DNA from: Eutreptiella sp. 'Long Island Sound 2002'
Taxonomy: Eukaryota > Euglenozoa > Euglenophyceae > Eutreptiales > Eutreptiaceae
DNA: 64,000 nucleotides
Assembly (NCBI GenBank): GCA_964036045.1
Contig: OZ038402.1
Coordinates: 11,303,739-11,367,738 of the forward strand
Reading direction: 5' to 3'
Made by a program: the position numbers and the translations under genes. Positions 54,066 to 64,000 of this stretch are shown piece by piece. The notes under the pieces are model-generated. The model saw only the letters and a list, made by a program, of their open reading frames with translations. It had not been told where the DNA came from and ran no database searches. Within the stretch, counting starts at the first letter, position 1. Every line of letters begins with the position of its first letter.

Positions 54066-57000
54066 ATGATCCCCTTCGAGGTGCTGCTCGTGGTGCTGGG
54101 CTTCGTCACCGACGACGCGGCCGCCGCGGAGCCGCTGCGCCTCGTGTGCACGACGTGGCGGGAGGTGGCCGCGCGCGCCGTCCGCCGCCTGCGCTTCCGC
54201 CCGGCCGGCCTCGCCGCGCCCCACGGCCCCGGCCCCTGCGCCGCCGCCGTCGGCGCCGTCGCGGGGCTGCTCCAGAGCTTCCCCTGCCTCACGGCGCTGG
54301 ACCTGACGCGGTACCCCGGCGTCACCGACGGGGCCCACGCCCGCCTCCTCCTGCGCACGCTCGCGGCCGCCGCGCCGCAGGGCTGCGGCGTTGTGCGGCG
54401 GTGGCCGCCCGTCATGAGCCTCGTCCGGGACACCGCCGCGGAGTGGCTCGCGGCCCAGCCCTCGTTCTGGGCGCTGGCGGGGGACCTGGCGGCGGTGGAG
54501 CACTGGGCGCTGCTGTCGTGGGGGCGGCAGCGCCTCCGGGTGGGCCCCTGGCGGGGGGTCGAGAGCCGGATGTACGCCGAGTACCTGAGGCTCGGCTACT
54601 GTTGGCTCGTGGAGACGGAGCACCGGTGTGCGACCTCCACAAATGAAAAATGGATGAAAATCGAAAAATGAAAATAAATAAATGAACGGCGAGATCAGCG
54701 TTTTGTGCCCCCCCCCCCCCCCCGCCCCTCCCCTGCTGCCGGTAAAGCTCAGAACCGAGACCCAGCCAGCCAGCCAGCTCTGACCCCAGCCAGGGAGGCA
54801 GGGACCTGGAACTGTTTGGAACACAAGCAAGGCCAGTGGCCGGACGAACATGTGATGAACTGAGAGAGCAATGAAGGCCGTGGGGCAGGCGCGGCTGGAG
54901 CGACAGTGGCGGGTCCACACCCGACCAATTGCCGCCCCTGCTACCGGGGGCGATTTTTGGGAGGGTTCGCCCTCCCCCCCCCCCCCCCCCCCCCCACTGG
55001 GTCCTTAAACCTCAGGTCCAACATGCGTCCAACGTGGTGCGGGCCGAACGGGGCCAACAATCAGCACGTACGACGTGATGCTGACCACTGACCGGTATGC
55101 ACGCCTGGCCCGATAGAGTCCACGAGTCCAAAGGCCCAGCTCTGACCGTAAAGGGAGAGATGACCAGGGATAGGGCAGGGAGCGAGCACACAAGACATTG
55201 GCTGTGCGGACGATCGGCGGACATTGGCTCGAGCAGTGGACAGTAGGCGGTGAACGCCGTGGGGAGCAGGCACGGCCGGAGCCTAATGCGGACATTGCAA
55301 CCTGATCAATTGCAGCCCCTATTTTGAGGGTGGGGAGTTCAAAGAAACATGTTTCGGAAACAACTGAGTGGGTTTTGGGGCCTACTGTGGGGTTGGAAGG
55401 GCTAACACTAGGGTATGACGTCACTGATGCCAGATTCCTATTCAGGCTGCTAAAAATAGCCAACTGAGGGACAAAATTGGTGACGTGAGGCATTACTCAT
55501 GCCTAAAAATGACTTTGAATGACGAAAATCATCAACGGGAAGGGGAATCTTTCCAGCTTCCATGGTATGTGGGGGCGTAAAGGGTAGGGATGGGCTTTTT
55601 TTCTGGCGTAAAGTAGCCATTTTTAGCACTCTCGGTAGGATCCATTCAATAGTGATGTCATACCCCATTTTTTCGTCATTTTGCCTCATACAGCCCTCCC
55701 ACTGTCCCAAATCAGTCCAAAACCTTTTTTTATGAACTCCCCACCCTCAAAATTGGGCGGGGGGGGGGGGGGGGGCTGAGATTGCGTGTCTGCCTGTGAC
55801 TCACACCAGCACGTAACCCACACGACTCCGTACGGGGGGGCGTACCCCAAACCCTCCCAAAGCGCCCCCGGTAGCAGGGGAGGGGGGGGGGGGGCAAAAC
55901 GCTAATGTCGCAAAAAAAAAAACATAGAAATGGATAAAACAAATTGCAAATTGCAATGGATTGCTCTAGTGTTCCGTTCCAAATGTAAGACCGGTGCCGA
56001 GCAAGGGACAGCTATGGCCCAGCGAGAATTTGTTTTGGCGTGGGGGGCGGGGGGGCATGGGTTGTTTTATTCGGTGTTCAAAGCGTAGGATCCGGGGCGG
56101 CAGCAGTGCCACGCCTGTCGCACGCTCACTCCATGTGAAATGGCCCCTGCGGCGCGGCTCCCTCGCAGAATCGGGAACGTGCCCCGGTGCGGGGGTGCTG
56201 TGCTACCCGACAGGCGCACGGTGCTGTGTGCTGTTGTACACCCCAGGGTGCACGAGCATACACCTGCAGGAGCCGGCGCTTCGGGCGACCAGACATTTGC
56301 TCTTGGGGGGGGGGGGGGGGGGGGAGGCACGCACACACACATGGAAGCGCAGCAAGGCAGGTGATGGACGGCCTGAGGACGGGGGTGTGGGGCAGCAAGA
56401 ACAGTCAAACGACCCCCACAACAACCAGCACAACCCCAACACACCAACTACCGGGCGCCGCCAAGCGCGCAAACGGCACATCCCGCCACATTCAGCACAC
56501 CCCCGGCACACCAACGACTGGGCTCCGCGGACGCGGAAACGACACCAGCAGGAGCACCGGCCGCAGCGGCCGACAGAACGCGGCGACCCGACACAACATG
56601 CGAAGGGGAGAACGGGTGACTGTCCAGGGCCCCGTAAAGGAGCAACAACCCGACGGAATGTCACGCAGGGGGGCGGGAGGGGGGGGGGGGGGTTGAACGC
56701 TGGGCGTTTCAGAAAATGGGCTCCCCAGTCCAAGAGCCAATTTTGTTTGTTTTTCCCCTGAGCTGATATCCCACTTGTGTATGTTCAAAATGATCAGCGT
56801 GTCATGGGGATCATTTTGAGGTATGTATGTTGGGGTATCCACCGACCCCACCCCACCAACCCCGCCGCCTTGTGTTTTAGGTTTAACCAGGTTTGGCATA
56901 GAGAATAAAGATGCACTTATGCCTGACTGTGGAGTGCATTGCCTCTGGTTTGCATTTGTCTGTTTTTTAATCAGGTCACACACACCCCCCGCCGCCTTTA

Positions 57001-59896
57001 CAGACCCCCCGAGCGTAGTGAGGGGGCAGACTTGGGAGCCCATGGCTGGGGAGGGGGGGTTGGATGGACTCGACAGTCCCCCCCTCCCCAGCAACCCAAT
57101 TGCCTCCCCCGCCTTGTTCCTACAGGGGGGGGGGGGGATTTCGCGACGGGAATATTTCGCTGTGGGAAATTTCGTATTTCAAATGTGTGCGAAATTTCCC
57201 GCTCAATTTTCAGGCCACTGTGCGAAATAAACCCGGCGCGAAATTTAGCCACGATGCTTTATCTAGAATCATTTGAAATGCGAAAAGGACTAGTTGCCGC
57301 ACAAAACAAAAAACCAACATACTTTGGATTTGGGGTCACTATGCAAAGCCCTGGTGATGGCTTTTTTTACCAAAGATGGTCCGCCCGGTACAGTGGCCTG
57401 TACAGTGAACAATCCTGGAAGGTGCGAAATTTCCCGCTCAATTTTCAGGCCACTGTGCGAAATAAACCCGGCGCGAAAATTTCTCTTGCGAAAAATTCCC
57501 GGTGCAAAAATTTCCCCCCCCCTGTATCGCTTGTTGTGCTTCAGGGAATTCAGCGCGTGGCTCCGGGAGCTGGAGCCCCCCTCGCCGCTCCAGGTCCGGT
57601 ACCGGCAGTGGCTCAGCTCCCTCGAGTCCCCGCCGCGGCTCCGGGGGAGGGCCTGGCTCGATGCGCTACTGGCCGCGCCCCCGCACCAGCTCCGGTGGAG
57701 GGACTGGCTCCGCCGGCTCTGCCAGCGGCACCGCGCGGCGCGGGCCGACACCGCCGGCCGGGCCGCGCCGTGCGCCCGCGGCGCCGACCCGCCGCTGCCG
57801 GACACGGGCGTGCGGCAGCTGCGGCGCGCGGCGGTGATCGAGGAGGTGCAGGCGGTGCTGTGCCGGGAGCACGCGCAGGTGTTCGTGTGAGACGATGTAA
57901 CGATGGTGCCTTGTTTGGTCTTGTGTTGTACCGTTGTTTGGTCTTGCGGTGTACCGTTGTGCTCTTGTCAGTATTTGTTGCGATTAAATTGTCAATGTTG
58001 CGTTTTTATTTATTTTTTGTTTATTTATTTATGATTATTTATTTGTATTATTTTGTTTTGTTTGGCAGTGATTTCTCTGCTGTGTTCTGTTTGCTGGTGG
58101 TGGTTTTGGTCCTCTTTGATCTATTATTTGCACCATGTGCACGTGCATCATGTCTGTTGGTGTTTGTGTTCTTTGATGCCTTTCGTATGGTGCGTCGCCG
58201 TTGCTGTCTCTTGCTTGCGGATGAGGTTTGAATTGCCGTTCTGTGCGTCGCAGGTGCTGCGGCCGGGGGGGGAGGTCGCGCTGGAGCAGATGTTGGCGGA
58301 GATGATGGCGCAGAAGCTCGAGAGGGCGGGGTACGTCCGGGCGATGCTGGACCCGTGGGTGGCGGACGCCAGCCGGGACGCCTTCTGCGGGCTGGAGGCC
58401 CAGCGGGTGAGGGCGGCCCATGGCGGCGAGGTCCAGGGCATCACGGACCTGGTCACGTATTTGCGGTTCCTGGAGCGGCTGCCGCAGGTGCCCCGGCGTG
58501 CGTGTCCTGCGGCCGGAACAGAGGGTGGGGGTTGTGTTGCCTATCACTGTGTCGGTATGTGTGGTGGTTGTTGGCTCTGGCGGTCCCGTGTCGACACACA
58601 GAAACAGACCGTGCTGGCGTCCACCGAATGCGGCTCGACGGTTGGAGGGTAACCGACGGCGGTTGGAGGGTAACCGACGGCGGTTGGAGGGTAACCGACG
58701 GCAGTTGACGGCGGTTGGAGAGTAACCGACGGCGGTTGCAGCGGAACTGACGGCAGTTGCAGCGGAACCGACAGCAGTTTTGGGGTGGAAATCCCGATTG
58801 CACAAAGAGAAGCATGGACATGGACGTCCTTAAGGACGGGCCTAGCGGTGCGTCATGGCTGCACAACACCTGCGGAGGCCTTTGCACTTCGGGCCCTCGG
58901 TTTTATTTCCCGGGGAGGCCGTCCCCTGCGCAGTCTGCCTTTGGAACAATTCCTCCCGCAGAATGGATTTGCCATCCTTTGCACGTTGAGCCGGGGCCGT
59001 AGTCTCCCGTTCGTAGAGAGCGATGGTGTCAACAGATCAATGTGCACGCCCCCTTGGGTACTACTTGTGTGGACAAGCATCCCACATGGCTATTGAATGG
59101 TGGCTCTTTCCTGCACGACCATTGTTCCCGGCGTGCGGCACCTGCGGCGCGCCCGGCAGCGCACCTGCAGCACGCAAAAGTAGCCGCCATGGAGATCGGT
59201 TGTGGTGTTGCATGTTGATGGGTCTGTTGTGCCTGTGGGTCGATGTTGTGTTGCATGGGGATGGGTTTGGATCCCTTCCACCTCCACGGCACACATGGCC
59301 TGCCCAAGTGGATGGCAGAACCCCCCCACACACCGCCCCAGGGCGACAATGGAGGCGGCGAGTAATGGACACCCCCCAGCGACTTGGAGGCCGCGCAAAC
59401 CCCAACCAAAGGGCAGGGCTCCGAACCGGGGGCCCGCCTGAGCCTTGGGGGGGAGCTGCTGTGACCGCACTATCGCAGACATGCCACGGGCGTCTGGCAG
59501 GGAAATTGGTTCTCAGTAGGAATCGCCCCCGAATCAAACGCCACTCAGTAATACCCGCCCCCCGCACCACCAGAACTCAGTAGGAACGTGCTGCGTCCAG
59601 CGTGTGGCTCAGTAGGACCCTGCTCCATCGGATCATGTCTGAGCCAGCAGACGCTAGTGGTAAGTGTGCACCACCGCTTTGTCGGGCAGGTCATTGAAGA
59701 AGACACGTGGGCGTACGTGCCGCAGTGGGAGACGCGGTTCAGGGCGCAGGTTGAGAAGGAGCAGTCGCAGGGCTACGAGCAGAGCGAAATCCAGTTCTTC
59801 TATTTGAATCAGTTGGCCCGCAAAGGCCAAGGGACGGCCAACGAGGAGTTGGCCATTGACTGTGCTCTTTGGAGCAGCGAAGACGATGATGACTGA
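54066..59896 (+). CDS. F-box-like protein, four exons
   Basis: Exons 54066-54625, 57545-57878, 58254-58487 and 59690-59896 give 444 residues. The first intron (2919 bases) is phase 2 and completes an Arg codon; the other two are phase 0; all are GT-AG. Residues 1-45 form an F-box (IPFEVLLVVLGFVTDD, then LRLVCTTWREVAARAVRRLR). A Trp/Arg-rich middle part shows a loose repeat (RYRQWLSSLESPPRLRGRAW, RWRDWLRRL). The C-terminal part is helical (QVEKEQSQGYEQSEIQFFYL) and ends acidic (SSEDDDD). A role as SCF-type ubiquitin-ligase adaptor is inferred from the F-box. Codons are very GC-rich, stop TGA. Phase agreement at all three junctions supports the model; an extra exon cannot be excluded. Confidence 0.75.
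54745..54937 (+). repeat. Dispersed family R2 copy in F-box intron 1
   Basis: This copy matches 28747-28937, with the near-identical tail AATGAAGGCCGTGGGGCAGG and GGGTCCACACCCGACCAATT. The outer inverted-repeat element starts where the match ends. Confidence 0.8.
54935..55880. mobile_element. Outer inverted-repeat element in F-box intron 1
   Basis: The left end CCCCTGCTACCGGGGGCG followed by TTTTTGGGAGGGTT is mirrored at the right end (AACCCTCCCAAAGCG then CCCCCGGTAGCAGGGG, ending 55880). The terminal inverted repeats are about 32 bp with one small gap. The element is about 946 bp and contains another element. It has no transposase frame, so it is nonautonomous. Confidence 0.75.
55321..55753. 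mobile_element. Inner inverted-repeat element nested in the outer one
   Basis: The first and last 21 bases are perfect inverted copies (starting ATTTTGAGGGTGGGGAG). Inner sequences GGGTATGACGTCACT and GGGTATGACATCACT are also mirrored, so the whole 433-bp element is an imperfect long inverted repeat. It is a typical MITE-like structure. Confidence 0.85.
56330..56690 (+). repeat. Dispersed family R3, copy 3
   Basis: This copy has the full R3 order, ending GTGACTGTCCAGGGCCCCGT, GACGGAATGTCACGCAGGG and a G run. Just downstream (56783-56845) is the TCAAAATGATCAGCGTG motif shared with 33585-33640. Confidence 0.85.
57130..57520. mobile_element. GCGAAATTT inverted-repeat element before F-box exon 2
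   Basis: The ends are mirrored (GGGGGGATTTCGCGACGGGA and, inverted on the right, GGGGGGAAATTTTTGCACCG). Inside, a 55-bp block beginning TGCGAAATTTCCCGCTCAAT is directly repeated at 57188 and 57422. It ends 25 bases before the exon at 57545 and may supply part of the acceptor region. Confidence 0.65.
58628..58780 (+). repeat. 21-bp GACGGCGGTTGGAGGGTAAC repeat in F-box intron 3
   Basis: About four good units and several degenerate ones follow each other. Related units occur at 25015-25130 and 45885-45970. Confidence 0.85.
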
Positions 59897-61489
59897 GCCT
59901 TGCGGATCACTTGTAGTCACTGTTCCGGCCGAGTCCAGGTCCGTGGCCTTTGGGGGTGGGCCCTTGCGTGGCATGCGGCGTGCGGGTCAGGCCTCAGGGT
60001 CGCCTGATGTCAGCCTTACCACAGGAACGCATTGGAATGAGCACCCCCCCCCCCCTCCAACTCTTACCCCATTCAGGGCGGAGGGAAGGGACAAGAACTG
60101 CATTGCACTGTCCGAGTGACACGCACAATCATGGAACTGAGTTGGCAATGAAGGTCGTGAGGCAGGCGCGGCTGGAGCTAAGTGGCGGGTCCACACCTGA
60201 CCTTTTGAGGCCCTCCTCCCCTTCCAAGTCATCTGAAAAGCATTTTCTTCGGCGCCTTCGGCCCCGATGTACTGTGCGTCCCTCAGGGTCATGTCGAGGG
60301 GGTGAGTGAGCCGTTCGCGTTGAACAGTGCGTCTCTGTGAAAATGGACCGTCATGAACTGATACCGTCTTGACACGGACGTTACGTCGCCACACAAATTT
60401 ATTGCTTTGCGTTGACCTTTGCACTGTGCCCTTCGTTGACCAGGAGGAGGGGCAACCGAGTGTGGGCTTTTGTTGTGGAAAAAGGAATATGTTTGGGGGT
60501 CTTATTGTCAAGGAGGAGGGTCAACCCCAGACCCCCCCCCCTCCTCTGCTCCAATGCGTGCCTGCCCCGTGCTCTCACGTGGGTGATTGTGGGCCCGTGC
60601 GCAATGCCTCAGCACTGGGCTATGCCCCGGTGTCCATTCCATCTGCCGCCGCCGCTGCAGCTGCTGCCCCAAGGGGTCCACCGTGCACAGCCGCAGACGG
60701 TGGGCGGCCTCACCAGGGCAAAGGGGGCCACCCCAACCTGCAACCCCCCCCTTCGTGTCGTCCCAGAGGGCCCAGATGGGACACCGCACCGCCTCGGCAC
60801 CGGCACTCGGTCTTCGGACCATGTTTGCCAGGATTAGCCCGCCCCAAACCCATACCCCGGGAAGCCCAGCTCAGCCAGCCCAACCCCCTTGCCCCCCCCC
60901 CCCCCCCACCGGGAGGGCCCTTCAGGGGCCAGGATAGTGCCACTTTGCCGAGACCTATAGGCCACCACTTCCCCAACATTGGGACCCGGAGGCAGCAGGA
61001 GTCATGTCGCCGTGGATGTGCGCTACAAAAGGAGGCCTATCCTTCTTTGGCACTGCCACCATCGCCGCAAGTTTTGGACGAGGCAAAAAGAGAGGTGCTG
61101 GGGTGGGGTCACAAGGCCGAGGCGTCCGCTGTGGCGGGTCACGCCGGAGTGAGACTGGGAAGGTGCGGACGGGCAGGGGAGGCGGAGGGCCATCGGGAAC
61201 CATCACGACAGTCTCGGGTACAGAGGGAAGTGCATCTGGATTGGCTGAAGGGGTGTGGTGGCTTGGGTACGCCCGATGGTGTGCACTGCGCATGCCCCGT
61301 CCGTGCCCAACATGGGCTCTGGGGGGGGGGGAGGGGGCAAATTTGCGGGAAATTTTCGTTTTTCAGTTTGGCGTCGAAAACTTCCCCCGAAGTTTTTAAT
61401 TCAATTCGGGGCATTTCCCGCTCTCGGCGCATCCCCAGTGGCGGCGAAGCTTCCCATGTCTGATGGCCCTGCAGCGTAATTGCAGGTGT
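59897..61489. other. Spacer downstream of the F-box gene
   Basis: It holds an R2 fragment (60146-60205) followed by a GGCGCC hairpin (60251), C and G runs, and a short GCGAAATTT-type piece (61330-61435). A frame near 60960-61320 is open (VLDEAKREVLGWGHKAEAS) but unsupported. Confidence 0.4.
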
Positions 61490-61549
61490 GACGACATTTT
61501 CCCCGCACGAAACCCCCCCCCCCCTCTGTATGCAAAGGGCATACCCAGG

Positions 61550-61735
61550 GCATACAATACATACAGAAACGGCACATTCGAAAGGGTGCACGCGAGGCTC
61601 GATGCACGCGCCCCGTTTGATTTGCCCCAGGGCCACACGCACGTTGTTCTGGTGCAGCTGGCCACCGGGGGCGCCCTGGAGACCTTCTGTGGATGCCAGA
61701 AACAAAGGCTGATGACCACATTTTGTGTGCAGTGA
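61550..61735 (+). CDS. Possible terminal exon of an unrecognized gene
   Basis: The frame reads NTYRNGTFERVHARLDARAP, FDLPQGHTHVVLVQLATGG and ETFCGCQKQRLMTTFCVQ to a TGA at 61733. Composition is protein-like and a cag lies near 61550. No start or partner exon is found. Confidence 0.3.
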   Translation, partial: AYNTYRNGTFERVHARLDARAPFDLPQGHTHVVLVQLATGGALETFCGCQKQRLMTTFCVQ

Positions 61736-61876
61736 CAAGATGCGTCGACGAACCCTGAAGAAGAGGAACAACTGCCTTTCCTGTGAGCCCTGCAAAAGGG
61801 ATTCAAAAGGATCTGCTTCGCCACCCCTTGCGGCTCATCACTGTCCGACTCCTTTGTAGCAGTGAGGCTGAGCATG

Positions 61877-62039
61877 AGCAGCAGCAGCAGCACCACCACC
61901 ACCACCACCACCACCACCACCACCACCACCACCACCACCACCACCACCACTAGCAGCACCAGCAGGAGCAACAGCAGCAACACCAGCAGGAGCAGCACCA
62001 CCACCACTACCACCAACAGCAACAGCAGCAGCAGTACAG

Positions 62040-62095
<56 letters not shown>

Positions 62096-62165
62096 GCAGG
62101 AGCAACAGCACCACCACTACCACCAACAGCAGCACCCTAGCAGCGGTAGCAGCAGCACCAGCAAC
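61877..62165 (+). repeat. CAN trinucleotide repeat tract
   Basis: Interleaved CAG, CAC and CAA units include about 16 CAC in a row at 61895-61950. Reading frames give poly-Ser/Thr or poly-Gln, and the minus strand gives poly-Val/Leu. Whether any is translated cannot be told. Confidence 0.95.
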
Positions 62166-64000
62166 AACAACATTCGTAACCAATGCGGTCCAGGACCAGG
62201 ACGAGGCTGAGCTGTCATCGTCCCGGCCACCCCAGTACTGTGCCTCTGGTGCATCTCTGCACTGTGCTGCTCCGGTCGACAACCCAGGGTCCTCCGCCAT
62301 CTCATGCAACGAGCAGGAATGGGGGATGGATGACTGCAAGAAGGGCCGCAGGGGCAGGATGACGGGCAAGAAAGGGGGGGGGGGGGTGTATGGAGTGGAA
62401 GGGGGGAAGCACAAGGAGTAGGTAGCAGAACAGGATTGGCTCATTAACCACCACCCGGTGGCCCAGCACAACCCCAACAAGCCGCAAGCCCCGACCACTG
62501 CCACCAAGACGAGCAGCTCCCAATTGCTGCCGGATGTGGTGTTGCGAGTGCCAACGGCAAGGCGCACAGGCGTGACGAGGGTCTTGAGCGGGCAAACGGA
62601 AAGTTAACAAAGTGTGAGCGGTTTGCAGTGTTACTGAAGGCGACACATTTGGTCTTTGGAGCGAGTCCCTTGGCTCGCTCCTCCAGTGTGTTGGCCATTT
62701 TTTGTACAGAGGTCCAGGGGTTTCACACACGAGCGCAAGCAATGTAAGCATGACCAAGGTCATATAGAAGTGGTCTGAGGGTGCACCGGTTGCGTTGGTT
62801 GTCCCAAAGTTTTGTGCAGGTGGCCTCTTGCGCGTCATTGATTTTCGATTGCGATGCAACAGGCACACAGGCTTTCAGAAGTACGTCTGATTGCAGGTTC
62901 GGCTCATCAAATCATCACAATACCTCAGGCAAGGGTGCGTGAAGGCCCTTTCAATGGCCATTGGTGATCTGTGCACCCCAACCCAAACCATCGACCCAAA
63001 CTAAACCCTAACCTTCGTAGCTTTTGGATGGAAAATGCACAACCAATTTCCTCCCGGCGCCTTCACGGACCGTAGGGTGCCTTCAGCGCCCATGGCCAGT
63101 ACTTTTAGCATCTGGCTGTTGGCCGCAGGGCCCCTGAGGGGGGGGGGGGGGCGTCTGCATCCTATGACCTGCGGAGCCGCCTCCGTGGGATTTGTTGGCG
63201 TATTTGAATGAGCAGTTGCCAGAAAAGGCAGGCCAAAGGTGTGCCCCGCGTGGATGGTGGCCTAAAATGTTGTTGTTGGAAAGGGGAAAAAGACCCAATA
63301 CCACAACACTGGAAGGGTGGAACGAGGACACGCACGGGCCCTCTGCCGGGTGCAGTTTGACAATTTGCCCGGATGGGCCGCGTCCCATGGGTCAGTGACG
63401 TAACCCCCCACCCCCCGGCCCCGCCCCCAACTTGCTCCTCCTGGACGCCCCCCCCCCCCCCCAAAATTGCCCCGGGACCCCCCCACCCCCAATCTCCCCA
63501 TGCAGACCCCGCCCCCAAAGGGGGCGTCCGGCCAACAGTCACCCTCCCGCCCCCCCAATTGTCCATCTCCCCCCTTGGCATCCCCCCCCCCGGGGGGGGG
63601 CGGGGGGTCACCGCTAGTTCCCCAAAACAAAAAAAACACAACAGTGTCATATTGCACAGGACTGTGACACGGTGTTGTCAGAGGCCATGTGCACCTCCTT
63701 TGTTCTGACCCATTGCACTCCTCAGGCCTCTGAAACCCTTCCCTCAAGGCACTGGTGTGCGCTCTCAAGTAGCCTGCGCCGGCCGTTGCGCAAGGCCCTT
63801 CTGCCCCCGCGGTGAACAGCACCGCAGCACCCCGTCCACAAACGCGGTGCCACTGCAGTCGTACACGACCGCGCTGCCGTGAAACGCTCGGCAGCAGCGC
63901 GCGCCACCTCCCCACCCCACGTCCCAAGGGGACCCCTGTGCAACCGGCAGAGCTGCCCCCCCCCTCCCCCCCCAAGGGTGTGCGGCAGTTGCAGTCCTAC
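62166..64000. other. End region without supported gene
   Basis: It includes the hairpin GGAGCGAG-TCCCTTGG-CTCGCTCC at 62657-62680 and C-rich runs at 63400-63620. A minus-strand frame from 62698 (MANTLEERAKGLAPKTKC) and GC-rich frames near 63720-63975 are possible exons at best. Confidence 0.4.

Noticed and set aside
61862-62567. Poly-Ser/Thr ORF (plus) and poly-Val/Leu ORF (minus)
   Set aside because: They are read-through of a CAN trinucleotide tract without supporting flanking domains.
63001-63015. Telomere-like CTAAACCCTAACC
   Set aside because: There are only one or two units with no array, so it is not a telomere.

Overview
This window looks like nuclear DNA of a unicellular eukaryote, probably an alga or other protist. 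I cannot name the lineage. The evidence is genes split by spliceosomal introns (one with a probable GC-AG boundary), retrotransposons, long satellite DNA and inverted-repeat elements, with no operons or bacterial ribosome-binding sites. Several genes have very GC-rich third codon positions, while the repeats between them are mixed. Runs of 10 to 20 G or C are frequent and usually sit at repeat borders.

Layout. 0.36-1.47 kb: two-exon F-box-like gene between direct repeats. 4.0-11.4 kb: decayed retroelement with two ubiquitin-like domains, a chimeric reverse transcriptase (RT), RNase H and a zinc knuckle. 12.66-13.22 kb: secreted Cys-rich protein. 14.69-24.39 kb: satellite of about 215 copies of a 45-bp unit with a 944-bp higher-order repeat. 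26.1-26.6 kb: small membrane protein. 27.6-28.0 kb: 14-bp minisatellite. 28-32.3 kb: repeats and tRNA-derived fragments. 32.3-34.7 kb: damaged DJ-1/PfpI-family gene. 34.86-38.16 kb: LINE-like element with an internal inversion. 38.3-38.9 kb: RNase H fragment. 39.3-42.1 kb: second, 5'-truncated member of the same LINE family. 43.4-49.3 kb: intact three-exon DJ-1/PfpI gene whose introns hold inserted elements and two small ORFs. 54.07-59.90 kb: four-exon F-box gene whose first intron holds nested inverted-repeat elements. 59.9-64 kb: repeats, one possible exon and a long CAN trinucleotide tract.

The host genes found are two F-box-like proteins (likely ubiquitin-ligase adaptors), two tandem DJ-1/PfpI-family paralogues, one secreted and one membrane protein. 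They do not form an obvious pathway. Most of the window is mobile or tandemly repeated DNA. The most unusual object is the 4.0-11.4 kb retroelement, which joins ubiquitin-like modules to a polymerase that appears to be half LTR-type and half LINE-type.
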